Assembly (NCBI GenBank): GCA_035048485.1
Contig: CM068590.1
Location: 16,649,798-16,713,797, forward strand
DNA length: 64,000 nucleotides
Source: Pteria penguin
Taxonomy: Eukaryota; Mollusca; Bivalvia; Pterioida; Pteriidae
Direction of reading: 5' to 3'
This document shows positions 1 through 11,879 of this stretch, piece by piece. Every line of letters starts with the position of its first letter. The first letter of the stretch is position 1. Both the position numbers and the translations under genes were made by a program. The notes below the pieces were generated by a model. It searched no databases. It was given only the letters and a program-made list of their open reading frames with translations, and was not told the origin of the DNA.

Positions 1-1928
1 CAGAAATAACATTAATTACGAAGTTCTCTATGACTTAGCAAAACTACGTGAAAATGACATTGACTGGATGTAATTCTTCGTTCTGGGTTTGGAGTTTACG
101 TGATCTTCTACACATCCTACAGTATTCAGAGTTTAAAATAGACTTATTGAAATTTTATTGAGAGAGTGTGTGTGTAAATCACTTCGATAAACTGCAATTC
201 TGTCAGGGGAACTTTCATGCGCGGACCGAGATGGGTGGACCAGGAATCTGAACTCACCCTAAAAGTCGGCGAAATTTGATATTTTGAAGTGTAAAATAAG
301 TGAATTTACACACGAAAACATGGATGGACCCACTCTCGGAAAATTCATTGGGGATACACAACGTGACCTATTAGACAGATATGTCCTAAGAAAGATAACT
401 CGTATTTAAACATATAACCATCTGCATGATTACATAATTACCGGCCTTGCAGAGTAATCTTTACTGAAAGAAAAACACCCATGAAAAAATAATTTTGTCT
501 ATAACAGGAATTCCTCCACGGAAATGACCACAAAAGTAGGATTTCCAAGTAGCAATCCCACTATAGAGTTAATTGCCAGAGATGAAATTCTGTAAAAGTT
601 TTCAAATATCCCAATAATTTTTATTCTGTTTGAAATCAGTAGCGCAAACCAATGCACAAACTGTTGAAGGAGCATGGTCCGATTGAAGTCGGGAAAAGTA
701 TTGAAAAATGTAAACGGATTTCTTAAACGGAAATCGATTGCTAGTTTGTCATAGATGTGTAATAAGTATCGTTACAAAAGTCGATGTCGTTAACGAGATA
801 TGCCCATTTAAAATTTGCAACCTAACCAGGCCAACTCCTTGAATATTGATGAGGTCGGTCAGAGGAAATCACGTGACAATGAAACTCGTGCTTTACCCGA
901 TTCTAAAATTTGTTCCACTTTTCTTTTTTTGGCCTCTGAGTCTGTGTGTAGTTATTTTCTACCACACTTTTGCTTTTCCTCGTATTCCTCCGTGTGAACC
1001 ATTTTTGTTGTTTTCTACAGTGAATATCCGCGCACGCGCATGATTATGGAAGGAGCATCGCCTTATTTGGGGAATTGATACCAACCGAATTTAATTCGAC
1101 TCAATTACCTTTATTCTACGAAAACGTTGAAGGATTTTAGTTTTAAATTTTGCAATTAACACAAAGTTTATAATTTATGTAATACAGGAAAAATAAGACA
1201 TTGTCGTAATTTATCCTTTTCATGCTAAAATTTTCCAGTCTCGGACTATGTCCCTTTATTAAGCCAAACGGTTTATGCTTTGTTTGTATCACAGTCATTT
1301 CTTTTATTAGTTGGTTTACGGATCCGCCGTCCCTAATTTTGGGGAAATGTGAAAAAAAAATTGAAAATAGGACTTTTTACATTTCCGCCGCTCCGTAAAA
1401 CGTGCCTATAGAAAAAAAAAATCGGGATCGAAATGCAAAAAATTCTCCAACTGAGAAAACCAATGGAGTCCGCTAGTCCAGCAATGCAAGACTCCGTTCC
1501 TCTTATTTACTTGCTGTCTCGCGCTTGTCAGCGAGGTCATGCTTATAGGAGTCCGCCAATCAGTACTACTTTAAGTTGGTACAATTAGAAGGGGAAAACA
1601 AACAAAAAATTTACTTTAAATATATTTAAATATATTATATAATGTCCGAAGTAAAAATGTTGATTTGAAACTTATCTTTTATTTGATCATACAATTATAT
1701 TTTTGAGTATGTATAATTCATATATCGATAACTAGTTATCTATAATTACTTTTTGTGTTGTTTAAAAATGTCAGCTATTATCCATTCTATTCATAACTTT
1801 GTTTAATTAAATGCCCTGTGAATAGATTTCCAAACCTATTATCAAGTCCCTCAGACTTGTAAATAAATTACCACTCTGATGAAAATGAGTGCTAATCACT
1901 GACATTGCGATTTCAGTTATACTAGAGA

Positions 1929-1948
1929 CATATATATATATATATATA
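1929..1948. repeat. (TA)n microsatellite
   Basis: About ten uninterrupted TA units, read directly from the sequence. Confidence 0.9.
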
Positions 1949-2251
1949 CATGCATCAGATTGTCAATGAGAATGGGTGTATAAATTCTACAGTTTTTAAA
2001 GTTTTATATGATTTTATAGTATTTATGGGTTTTATTGGTTTTACATTTTTAATACATTTGCAATCCACTGTCGTCTACGCAGATCATATCTTTTTATTTC
2101 AGTGACAAACATTTTAACAAGCCCGTTGATCATGTTTTTATAGGATTTTATTTAGGGTTCACAAAGATTTAACTTACTTTTAAAGTTGTTGAAACTTGTT
2201 TTTAATGTAGAAAAGGCATGTATTTTTAAATGAATTTGTTGAATTAATCAT

Positions 2252-2306
2252 CAGACATATATACACATGTGTATATATGACACATGTGTATATACATGTA
2301 TGTCTC
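2252..2306. repeat. Imperfect inverted repeat around CACATGTG
   Basis: The left arm reads AGACATATATACACATGTG and the right arm contains its near reverse complement, ending in TATGTCT. It can form a hairpin, and it may simply be decayed TA/CA microsatellite sequence. Confidence 0.6.
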
Positions 2307-3827
2307 TGAAATTGTGTAGTTATCTATATTTATTTGGTATTCAATAAATTGAAAAATTGGGTCGAAAGGTCTTGGGACGAAAGGTGTTGTAGGACGAAAC
2401 GTCCCAGACTCGTTTCAACGAAAATAGTATAAAGATGAAGAAATCCGGGTTCGGTGATACGCGTCGACTCGGAAAAGAAACTGCGTGACGTTGAGAAGTC
2501 CTTTCATCTCAAAGTGACTATCCCCATAGTTTCCGGTACTCCAACTGCTGGCAGGTGAATGTATCTGACTGTTCTAGAATATAGATCTACATATTTCACC
2601 ACGTGTAATTGTTTGTTTATGAACTTATTTATAGAACAAGCTATTTATAGATTTCTCGATCAGAGTACTTATAAATGTGACCTAGCATTTGTCATACCTT
2701 GTAATTTCATTTATAAATCCTTGTCATTTCTTTGTCCCACTGAATGAAATATATGTATATTTCAATAGGGTACATAACCATTTGTTAAACACAGGTCTTT
2801 TACACCCGGCTATCTGTCTTAGAACGGACGGAATTCACCCATATCTATAAATAACTCATCACTTCACAAAATATCAGATTTACGGCACATCTTGTGCAAG
2901 CATTTCACCAAATTTTTTATTCAATTGAAATAAGTCTTCTGGTTTGCAGTCTATATACATCACGTAAAATTTAAAGATAGAGCAATGATTGAAGCATAAT
3001 ATCAGGGAAGTGTAGTTTAGAGGGAATTGAGACTCGCTGTCCGGAATCGAAAAACCGACTTTTTTAACGTGTCACAAATCGCGCATGCGCAACAGAAATG
3101 AACCGCCATGTTTGAAAAAATCGAGCACATGCAAAGATAAAAAGTCGTTTAGATGCTTGTATGTTATTAAAATCTTCATGCTGACACAAGAAATCAAAGT
3201 ATGTGAATATAACTATTCATCTTATGACAATACTTTGATAATACAAGTCCACATTTTCACTAAATCACAAACGCAAAATCTCCTCATCGTTCCCCTGGCC
3301 TACCTGACAAAAGCCTATAATACTATAAATATACATGACCTAGATATTGATATCTAAAATCAGAACATTGTTACTAGTAAAACGAAACCAAGCCTTTTCA
3401 TCAAAACATGAGATCGTGATCAGCACTGTCGAATATATGAAAAATAAAGAAGCCAGTCAGAAGGGGTAAGAAATGGAGAATGTCTTGTCCAGTTCAGTGC
3501 TGCATATTTGATTTCAATAAACTTTTTTTCTGGCGAAACAAATTCGAAACCCATTGATTCCCGTACACATCAAACATCAATGTACTGCTTGACGGCTTTA
3601 TTTTACGCATCTTGTGTCGTAATTTCTAAAACTAAACAGATCTTTTCACCCATTGTTGTAGGGTATTTCCTGTTAAGCTTCATTCTATTTTGATATATAT
3701 TTTACAAGTTTTAAACCTTGTAAAATGACTTTTTCAGAAACAAATTTTATCACTAAATGTATTTCATACAAATTAGACTGAAATTTGCTTATAAATGTTA
3801 AGGATTATTGTAATAGACACAAATTAC

Positions 3828-4133
3828 TTACACAATAGCCTGTTCTCACCTGTTTTACATGTGACCACCTCTTCGAGTCTAATATACATTTAAGAAGTCA
3901 CAGGTAACGTACCCGGCTAAAAGACCGGTGCACGGTCCATTGAAGTCATCGCGGAATTTTACCTACACCAATTAGCATCTTACCTATTGCATAATATTAC
4001 ACAATATCCTGTTCTCACCTGTTTTACATGTGACCACCTCTTTGAGTCTAATATACATTTAAGAAGTCACAGGTAACGTACCCGGCTAAAAGACCGGTGC
4101 ACGGTCCATTGAAGTCATCGCGGAATTTTACCT
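3828..4133. repeat. Two-copy direct repeat, 137-bp units 169 bp apart
   Basis: Units 3828-3964 and 3997-4133 both run from TTACACAATA to GGAATTTTACCT and differ at only about two positions (TAGCCT/TATCCT and CTTCGAGT/CTTTGAGT). The 32-bp spacer is not shared. The near identity points to a recent local duplication or two adjacent copies of one repeat. No coding potential is visible. Confidence 0.9.
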
Positions 4134-4168
4134 TCAACAATTATCAAAAATCAATAGAGAATTAGTTT

Positions 4169-4361
4169 GGCCGGGGAGTTGCACATTCTTCTTAAACTAT
4201 GCATCGTTGTTCATTATATAGCAGTGTAAATAAGGAATACTGATTTTACACCTCATTTCTTTGCTCGTACTACATACACAAAGAACATCAAATTTTAAAC
4301 TACGAGAATGGTCATTTGAACAACATTCCAAGAAACAACAGAATTAAATATTTGTACTCTC

Positions 4362-4438
<77 letters not shown>

Positions 4439-4613
4439 TTTTATCTATGATAATGAATAATTTTGTTGTTGCTGATAGGCGTACCGGATTAAGCGCGCAC
4501 CGATGGAGGTTTCGCTTTCTACAATTTCACGGGTACACGTAAATAAACAGACGCGCCGCGTGATGGCCGGGGAGTTGCATATCCTTCTTAAACTATACAT
4601 CGTTGATAATATG
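4169..4613. repeat. Dispersed direct repeat of about 45 bp flanking a (TAA)n tract
   Basis: Segments beginning GGCCGGGGAGTTGCA occur at 4169 and 4565. Both continue with a CTTCTTAAACTAT-type sequence and then CATCGTTG. The (TAA)n run lies between them, so the interval may be a composite or duplicated non-coding repeat. Confidence 0.7.
4362..4436. repeat. (TAA)n microsatellite
   Basis: About 75 bp of uninterrupted AAT/TAA triplets. Nothing gene-like lies between it and the LINE that begins near 5010. Confidence 0.95.
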
Positions 4614-5009
4614 TATTTTAAAAATTGTAAGTTATTTTTAACTTTTCCACGGCGCCTCATTTGCGCATGTCCGGATGCCTCTATCTCGTCGTACACTTGT
4701 GAAACTATCCTTCCGTCAAATTTATAATTTTGTTTACGTTGAGTACGTCTTGTTTATCATGGAATGCCTGTAAGTACTCTCTGACAAGATGTTTGATACT
4801 CTCAAAATCTACTTTGTATTACTGATGTATTATGCTTATTTATAGAATTACAGGAACTATGCAGTACCTGTAACATCTACTTTCATTTTCAGTTCCCCAA
4901 CTATATTGATTATAAGCAAATTATCTCTCCATTGCATCACCACCTTCGCCAATCTATGCACTTGCTGCTAGGTTTATAATTCATAGATACTGTACAGTAT
5001 AGGGCGGGG

Positions 5010-6479
5010 GTGGGAACTTATCATGCAGTGGCCATGCTTCCTAAACGATGTAGTATGTTATATATACGTGACGTCATATTTGCTATACTTACTATTTGCT
5101 ATGGTAATCTTGGCATAGAGCTGATGCTTCTCTTGATTGTGATAAAGGATATCATTATCACAGAATACATTGTTAATAGATATGGAAACCATTTGAAAAA
5201 TAAGGCAATAGGTATGAGTTGTCTGTCCTTTGTGGAACACCTACATTTTACGTTACCGGTAATTGATTTTTTGTCAATTCTTTTATTATCATCAGGCGAC
5301 ATAGAAACAAATCCAGGCCCCTCTTCTGTACTTACCAGAGACCTTACCTTATGTCATATTAACTCCCAAAGTATAGTTAACAAATTAGATCTCATTGCTG
5401 CTGAGTTAGGCACTTATGATATTATAACAATAAGCGAAACCTGGCTTGATCAGTCTATAGAGAATAATGATTTGCTTATTCCACATTACCAAGAACCCAT
5501 CCGCCTTGACAGAAATAGACATGGGGGAGGCGTGGCTGCATATTTTAGTAAGCAACTACCATTTGTTGAAAGGAGAGAGCTTACCTTACCAAATCTAGAA
5601 GCAAACTGGGCTGAGATATATTTAAATAACAAGCAAATTTTAATAGGTATATTTTATTTACAACCAAGATTTAATGATTGGAATCTAGTACACCTAGCTA
5701 TAGACCAAGCACAACAATTATGTCCCAATGTCATACTGATTGGTGATTTTAATCAGGACATGCTTGATCCATCAAAATCCAGGAGGATCAGAGATATAAT
5801 GAATATGTTTAATTTAAACCAGGTTATAGACAATCCTACTCGAATAACACAATACAGTCCCAACCATTATTGACTTAGTACTGATGTCAAATACATTAAA
5901 TTGCCCTTTTGCAGTGATCATTGCCCAGTGTTTATCTCAACTAACTTCCTTAAAATACATACACAAAATTTTTCCAGGAAAATCTGGAGTTATGATAGAG
6001 CAAATTATGATTTATATAGACAAAAGCTGTCAGAATGCAATTGGAATAAAAATGAGGACCAAATTGATGAATATGTGAAACTTATTACTGAAAACATTTT
6101 ATTCGCAGCAGAATTGTCTATTCCTAGTAAAACAGTAACTGTTAGACCCATGGACCCACCTTGGATGCACAATCAAATTAGAAAGGCTTTAAGGGAAAGG
6201 AAAAAATTACATAGAATAGCCAAATTACGTAAAAATGATAATAGTTGGGCAAGGTTTAGAGCTCAGCGAAATTTGGTAAATAATTTAGTAAAAGCAGCCA
6301 AAATTAACCATTTTAAAAAATTAGCAACCTCCTTACAGCAGGGTAATCTGAATTGCAAACAGTGGTGGACAGTTACTAAGCAATTTATAAAACAAACCAA
6401 AGACAGCAACATTCCTTTTATTATCCACAATGACATTCATTTTAATACTCCACAAGAAAAAAGCAACGGTAATAAATGA
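5010..6479 (+). pseudogene. LINE ORF2 N-terminal part: leader, 2A-like motif, EEP endonuclease, linker
   Basis: The first open frame (287 codons) starts with a hydrophobic leader, then G-D-I-E-T-N-P-G-P at residues 96-104. Exonuclease/endonuclease/phosphatase landmarks follow: HINSQS, SETWLD, a GGGVAAYF strand, and LIGDFN with the metal-binding D. A one-base insertion in the C-rich stretch near 5860-5866 throws the frame into a stop at 5871-5873. The next frame carries the SDHCPV motif, the catalytic Asp-His pair of the family, then a basic linker including QWWTVTK and runs of KALRERKK. The linker ends at a stop at 6477-6479 after another shift. Known in the family: the endonuclease nicks target DNA for target-primed reverse transcription. 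The motifs are seen directly; loss of activity is inferred from the breaks. Confidence 0.85.
5295..5321 (+). other. 2A-like ribosome-skipping motif
   Basis: Codons 96-104 of the LINE frame read GDIETNPGP, matching the D-x-E-x-N-P-G-P consensus of 2A peptides. In known 2A sequences the peptide bond between the last Gly and Pro is not formed, so the upstream leader is released and translation continues. The upstream residues are hydrophobic (FLSILLLSS), as is common next to 2A sites. Activity is inferred only. Confidence 0.8.
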
Positions 6480-7508
6480 CTTTTTTTGTTCCCAAAGCTC
6501 AGTTGCTGACAGCCATGCCTTCCTACCACCAATGGAGTTGCCGGCAGAGTCGCTAGAATTTATTCAGATATCGACACAGGATGTCGAGGATGTTCTTAAT
6601 TTATTAGATCTTAGCAAGGCCTGTGGCTCAGACTTGATAAATCCTAGATTACTAAAGGAAGGTGCACCCGTTCTGTCCCTTGTCTTGCATACTTGTTTAA
6701 TAAATCTATTGAATTAAGTATATTCCCTTCTCAGTGGAAATTGGCGAATGTCATACCAATATATAAAAAAGGAGACAGGACAGATGCATCAAACTACTGA
6801 CCGATATCATTACTAAGTTGTTTGGGTAAGATATTTGAAAAATGTGTTTTTAAACACTTGTATAATTACCTTAAGGAAAATAATAAAATAACGTCAGTAC
6901 AGTCTGGCTTTACCCCTGGAGACTCTGCCGTCTTCCAACTTGTAGACCTCTATGACACATTCTGTCGAGCCTTAGGTGATGGTAAGGAAGTTCGAGTTGT
7001 TTTTTGTGACATTAGTAAGGCCTTCGACAGGGTGTGGCATAGAGGACTATTGCTTAAGTTGAGGAGAATGGGAATATGTGGTCCACTCTTAGCTTGGTTT
7101 CAAAGCTATTTAGATGGAAGGCTTCAGAGGGTTGCATTGGAGGGATGTGTCTCTGATTATAAAGAAATAAGGGTCGGAGTTCCTCAAGGATCAATACTTG
7201 GGCCTCTTTTGTTTCTTATATATATTAACGACATAGTAAATGATATTAATTCAAATATACGACTGTTTGCAGATGACACATCCCTTTACCTAAACGCTGA
7301 AGATCCTGCAATGGCGACTGACCTTATGAACACTGACCTAGGAAAAACACACCAGTGGTCACAAGACTGGTTGGTAAAATTTAATCCTAGTAAAACAGAA
7401 CAATTAATTATTTCGCGAAAGACTAACCCAAACATGCACCCTCCAGGAATGCATTATCAGAAAGTACAAGAGACATACGGTCAATTTCAGAATTCAAGAG
7501 ATTTTTAG
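6430..7508 (+). pseudogene. LINE reverse transcriptase domain
   Basis: The frame at 6430-6717 covers the pre-RT region ([16 protein letters not shown]). After a short shifted stretch, the 228-codon frame at 6822-7508 carries the RT core. It contains KIFEKCVFKHL, SGFTPGDSAVFQLV, motif A in VVFCDISKAFDRVWH, motif B in GVPQGSILGPLLFLIYIND, and the catalytic box in FADDTSLY near 7267-7290. A thumb-like segment (WLVKFNPSKTE) follows. The RT end is replaced by an unrelated-looking junction after about 7440, where the frame runs into a stop at 7506-7508. Confidence 0.9.
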
Positions 7509-7509
7509 A

Positions 7510-7843
7510 CAAAGATAAAAAGAAAGTTCCAAAATATTTTTATTTAGGAGAACGTAAAGGTCAAATATTGCATGCTCGTCTTCGATTGGGTTGCAGCTGT
7601 CTGAATGCTGATCTGTACAAAAATCATCTACGTGATGATGACAACTGTGTTTTTGGTCTCACGGAAAATGCAAATCATTTCTTTTTGGAATGTACTAACC
7701 ATAGTGAATTACGTAATAGAACTATCAATACATTATCAGTTCAAATAAACATAAATATCTTGTTATCAGGCTGTCCCCTGTATGATGATGATGTAAATGG
7801 AGAGATATTTGCTCAAATACAAGTAATAGATTCTCTTAAGTAA
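7510..7843 (+). pseudogene. LINE C-terminal Cys/His segment
   Basis: The segment contains HARLRLGCSCLNADLY, then DDDNCVFG and NANHFFLEC before the stop. This resembles the C-terminal 'CxCG...E..HFFL.C' element of invertebrate CR1/Jockey-type ORFs (family resemblance from memory). It lies only about 60 bp after the broken RT end, far closer than in intact elements, so an internal deletion is inferred. The following 470 bp look like 3' UTR. Confidence 0.7.
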
Positions 7844-8315
7844 ATCTTACAGACATGATCACACGAAACGTATCAACTTCCCACTCTTTTATCAATATCA
7901 TTCATTTAATATCAGGACCTTTTTTCCACTTAAATAAAATCCGGTAAATAGAGATTGAATTTCTCATGTGATTAGCATCCACTACCTTCAGCCTTTACCC
8001 TTTTCCTATATTTATTTTTTCTTTCTGCTTTCTTTTGTCCCTTTTTCTTTTTTCCTGCTTTCGTTTTCCCCTTATTGTTATTTATAAGGTTTAAACGAGA
8101 TGGTAAATATAAGCATGAAATTTATATTCATGAATTTTCATTTATGTATTTGTATTATATATAATGTTGGCCAATTACATTTATAAATACTAGTAATTTC
8201 ATGTTCGATTTCAGGAGAGAGCTTTATACAAGTCCAAGACTTGTTGCTCAATCCTATATATATGTGTTATGTTATATAATTCATGCGATTTTCTAAATAA
8301 ATATTGTTTAAACCA

Positions 8316-10250
8316 ACGAAAATAGTGACTGGTAAACATGTCACTTCGCTTAGCAGAGCGACTTTAATACATGTATGGGGATCTTTATTATTAAATTATT
8401 TTGTGTGTCTGAAATATAAACCATTTTGAAAATCAAAACATTCACGGTTTATATAGGTAAGGTTTTAGACAAGCAGCAAATACATTTTATGATCTTAATA
8501 AATCTAAGATTTTTTTTTTTCGACCCCCTACCCGACTTTTTTCTGGAAGATGTTCGTAAACCAACTAATAAAAAAGGCCTTAATGACACGTGTGGTAAAA
8601 TAAATTAAAATCGTCCTTTTTTCATGTCAAAAATTACTGGAAGTATGTGAAGTGCGGTCGTTGTGAAGTGCACGTTGACATGCTGCCCCGATTATGTTAT
8701 AAAAAACGGTGACCACCATTTAGTCCGACGGCCAAAAGTCGAACGGCCCGGTAGTCCAACAACCCGTAGTCCGACACTTACAAATATAGCTAACGCTTAC
8801 AATTTTGGTACAATTTTCTGACTAAAATGGGGTGACTCCCCTCCCCCATTCTAAATCCTGTATTGAAAGTTATTGTTATTTCGTTTCGTGGAATTTTTCA
8901 AAATGCATTGCAATGTTTCAGTGCAAAACAACCGATCGCCGTCGTAGTACAGGGTTATCGGACTATCGGACAGATGGACTATCGTGCAGTCAAATTATCG
9001 TGCAGTCGGACTGTCGGACTATCAGATTGTCGGAATATCAGGATTATCGGTCTGTCGTAACAGTGGAATTGAACCCTAACGAACGACGTTATCTATACAG
9101 AAATAGATAAACTGTTGCTTCGTACATATGTATAGACGTTATATGGGAATTCAGAAATTATTAAATCATTTTACAATGTAGAGTGTAAAACATGCCATAA
9201 GAAATTTATAAAGGAAAAACCGGAGTATGACGATACTAAGAAATACTATTTGAAACATAAAACGAGATAAGTTGCAACACGTCTAATTGTTGATATGCAA
9301 AAGATAGGCATAGAAAAACACGTTTCAAGCAGAATCTAATCGGGGCTATCAGAACAAATAAAAGAAACCGCAGAAAAATGGGGAAAATACCGTTTTCTAT
9401 ACAAGTTCACCTCGGAAGAAAACTATTACAATTCAGATTTTTAAAATTCTATCTTGAAATTCGTGATTGATGTCCTCATAGAAATTATGATTTCTATACC
9501 CTAAAATAGTTCAAATCACATATCGTATGACCATGAGAATTGCTGATGGAACAATTGAGACAAACAAAATTCTACATACTCCACTCTGCATTTACAGAGT
9601 CTTAAAATACTTCGGTCCTACTGGCAAAACCAATTAAAATTGAAAATGTCCGGTATGTTTGCGCACTATGTCGGTCATTGTGACCGGTAAACTCTCAAAG
9701 TGCAAAATGTGCTTTGGCAATTCTGATCCACATAAAATCTTACCTAAATCTTACTCTATTAAATGTTTCGGAACTCCTCAGGTCAAACTAAATGTCTCAA
9801 ACATATGTATGATGACTTCTTGTCAAAGAGACAAGCCTGGACGATAACGAAAGTACTCGTTATCAGAAGGTCCCGAAACAAATACGAATAAAATGTATGA
9901 GCAAAACTGAGCCACAGGGGAGTTTAAACCGGAATGGAAGGTGGAGCGTAAATGGTCGAAGCATGATGCAGACAAGCGCATGACCTGTGAGCATTGCTGC
10001 CGGTGTGGGGAAATTCGGGCTAAAACACTGACTATACATGTTGTTAAGATGGCCCTGTACATAACACAGCTGAAGACTTCATGTAAATCAGCAGTCATTT
10101 AGACCAATATTACATCCCCTTATAACAATCAATGTTAATGTTTTTGAAATGAGGTCAAAGGTCACAGTCAAGATAATGAGGTAAAAAAATTATTGTACTG
10201 AAGGAAAAGTCTTGTCAAAAGGAATATCCATGTAAAATATAAAAGCTTTA
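8316..10250. other. Non-coding interval with degenerate short repeats
   Basis: The interval holds a degenerate repeat at 8723-9058 (annotated separately). At 9600-10100 there is AT-rich sequence with one short stretch (9915-10090) that reads as a Cys/His-containing peptide including MTCEHCCRCGEIRAKT in one frame. Stops surround that stretch and I cannot assign it. It could belong to the Gypsy remnant downstream. Confidence 0.4.
8723..9058. repeat. Degenerate tandem repeat based on GTCCGAC / TCGGACTATCG
   Basis: From 8723 the words AGTCCGAC, AGTCGAAC, AGTCCAAC and AGTCCGAC recur every 10-25 bp. From about 8956 to 9058 variants of TATCGGAC, TGTCGGAC and TATCAGAT recur about every 10-12 bp. Units are diverged and irregular in length, so this is an old or still-slipping minisatellite. 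Confidence 0.7.
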
Positions 10251-10439
10251 TGATGAACATGAAAAAGGCTATTTTGTACAAAAACATGAAGCCAAGGACC
10301 TGCCAGTCCTTGTATTTAGAAGCACCCAACATTTCTCCAGTTCGTTCAGTTAGCTCAGTCAATTCAGACAGTATAAGAGTTCAAACACCAGACCATTTAA
10401 CTGACCATGGGACAGACGCATCATTTAATTAAACAAAAA

Positions 10440-11110
10440 AGGAACGAGATGGTCTGGGCAAGCTTCTAGTAGACTATCAAGACGTGTTTTCAAGGTCAGC
10501 AGAGGACATTGGTAGAACGAATAGAGTATTACATAAAACAGGAACTGCCTTACCTAACCGACAGCCAATAAGAAGTCCGAAATGCATACCCTCCTCCACG
10601 CATTGATGGATGTCTGGACAGTCTGCAGTGAATGAAATGGTTCAGTTGACTTGATCTAAATACTGGCTTTTGGCAAATTGGTATGTCATCTGAAGATAAA
10701 AAGAAAATAGCCTTCTCAACAAGCCAGGGTCTCTTTCAATTTCGAGTTATGCCGTTTGGCTTATTTAAACTCGCCACCAACCTTCCAACGACTGATGGAG
10801 GATGCACTTAAAGGGTTATGATGGGAAGAATGTCATTAACACAATAAGAATTAGAGAGACTACAACATGCATTACAAAGGTTAAGGGAAGCAAACCTAAA
10901 GCTGAAGCTTAAGAATTGTATAATGTTCCAAAAGAGTGTTAAATTTTTAGGGCATGTTGTGTCAGAAGAAGGCGTTCACACAGATCCTGATAAATTTAAA
11001 GCAGTTAAAAGGTTGAGTCAGTCAAAGTCTCCAAAACAGGTGAAAAGTTTCCTTGGTCTGGCATCCTATGACTGTCGCTTCATCATTTGCTGACGTTGCC
11101 CGCCCATTAC
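10440..11110 (+). pseudogene. Gypsy reverse transcriptase remnant
   Basis: The fragment contains GKLLVDYQDVFSRSAEDIGR near the start, the RT N-terminus of Gypsy polyproteins. Broken pieces of the palm follow, and FLGHVVSEEGVHTDPDKF appears near 10947-11000, the usual motif after the palm. SFLGLASY near 11050 is the connection to RNase H. No intact YxDD box is readable because of stops and shifts between about 10570 and 10850. Confidence 0.75.
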
Positions 11111-11149
11111 ATAGGCTCTGTGACAAAGGGACAAAGTTCACCTAGACTG

Positions 11150-11610
11150 ATGAATGGCATTTCAACAGTTGAAAGAAGTTCTCACCTTTACACCAATACT
11201 TGCCAATCCAAAACCTGAATCACCTCTCATATTAGGTACTGACGCCAGTAATTATGCAGTTGGGGCTGTCTTAGCACAGAGTCAGGATGGCCAGAAACGA
11301 GTAATTGCATATATAAGCGAGAGCATGAATCAACATGAGATTTCGTAATGCGTTACTAGGAAGGAGTTGCTAGCAGTGCTAAAGGCTCTAAAACATTTTA
11401 TTCATACATTTATGGTCAACGTAATACTCCGAACAGACAATGCAACAGTCAACTGGATGAAATCTCTTAAATTGCCAACAGGACAATTCGCACGATGGCA
11501 ACAGGAGCTAGGAACATACAACCTGGAGGTGATTCATCTTCCTGGAACATAACATTGGAATGCAAATGCCTTAAGTCGCAACCCATGCAAGTCATGTACA
11601 CATCAAGAAG
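11150..11610 (+). pseudogene. Gypsy RNase H remnant
   Basis: The open piece 11154-11348 contains LILGTDASNYAVGAVLAQ with the first catalytic Asp and ends at a stop in place of the usual residues before VTRKELLAVL. A second piece (11367-11552) carries KELLAVLKALKHFIH and LRTDNATVNWM. A stop interrupts the final H-x-PG-x(2)-N-x(2)-AD-like segment (VIHLPGT, then NANALSRNP). The order and motifs match Gypsy RNase H. Confidence 0.85.
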
Positions 11611-11879
11611 AAAACAATTCAGGGGCAGAAAATTCTAATGGTTCACATGTTGAGGGTAACTCCGGTGGCACTATGAAAGTGACTGCCATTACTAGAGGTC
11701 AAAAATGAAAGAACATCTAACACCTTTGCCCTGTGTAGATGATGTAGTACAAGAAGCCGAACACAAGGATTCTGACATAGGACTGCTATGGTTGCCAACT
11801 TACAACGTCGACTTTGGGGAACAAGATTCTGCTGGACAAAGATCGTGAAGACGCTGTGGCGTCAGTGGGATCAATTTGA

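Larger units (their letters stand above)
1..3827. other. Non-coding AT-rich stretch, no gene recognised
   Basis: Short open frames exist here (for example around 815-1043, 2559-2747 and 3085-3357), but none has a recognisable motif, a balanced composition or convincing splice sites. A (TA)n run lies near 1929-1948. An imperfect inverted repeat built from CACATGTG and TATATA lies near 2252-2306. The 1320-1580 stretch is more GC-rich and unrecognised. Confidence 0.6.
5010..8315 (+). mobile_element. CR1-like non-LTR retrotransposon (LINE), decayed, with 2A-like peptide
   Basis: The element has the order expected of an APE-type LINE: a short N-terminal leader ending in a 2A-like motif, an apurinic-type endonuclease, a linker, a reverse transcriptase and a C-terminal Cys/His segment. 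The last part resembles the end of many mollusc CR1-type ORFs (from memory). The frame is broken by at least three indels before the RT, and an internal deletion joins the RT to the C-terminal segment. The 3' end is placed near the AATAAATATTGTTTAAACC tail, about 470 nt after the last open frame. The true 5' end is not defined. The CR1 clade call is less certain than the APE-LINE call. The copy cannot be functional as it stands. Confidence 0.85.

Noticed and set aside
815..1043. Two overlapping open frames
   Set aside because: They overlap in different frames, are short and Phe/Ser-rich, with no motif, splice site or repeat support.
8723..9058. CRISPR-like array
   Set aside because: Units are irregular, with no constant repeat and spacer lengths, and the DNA is clearly eukaryotic.
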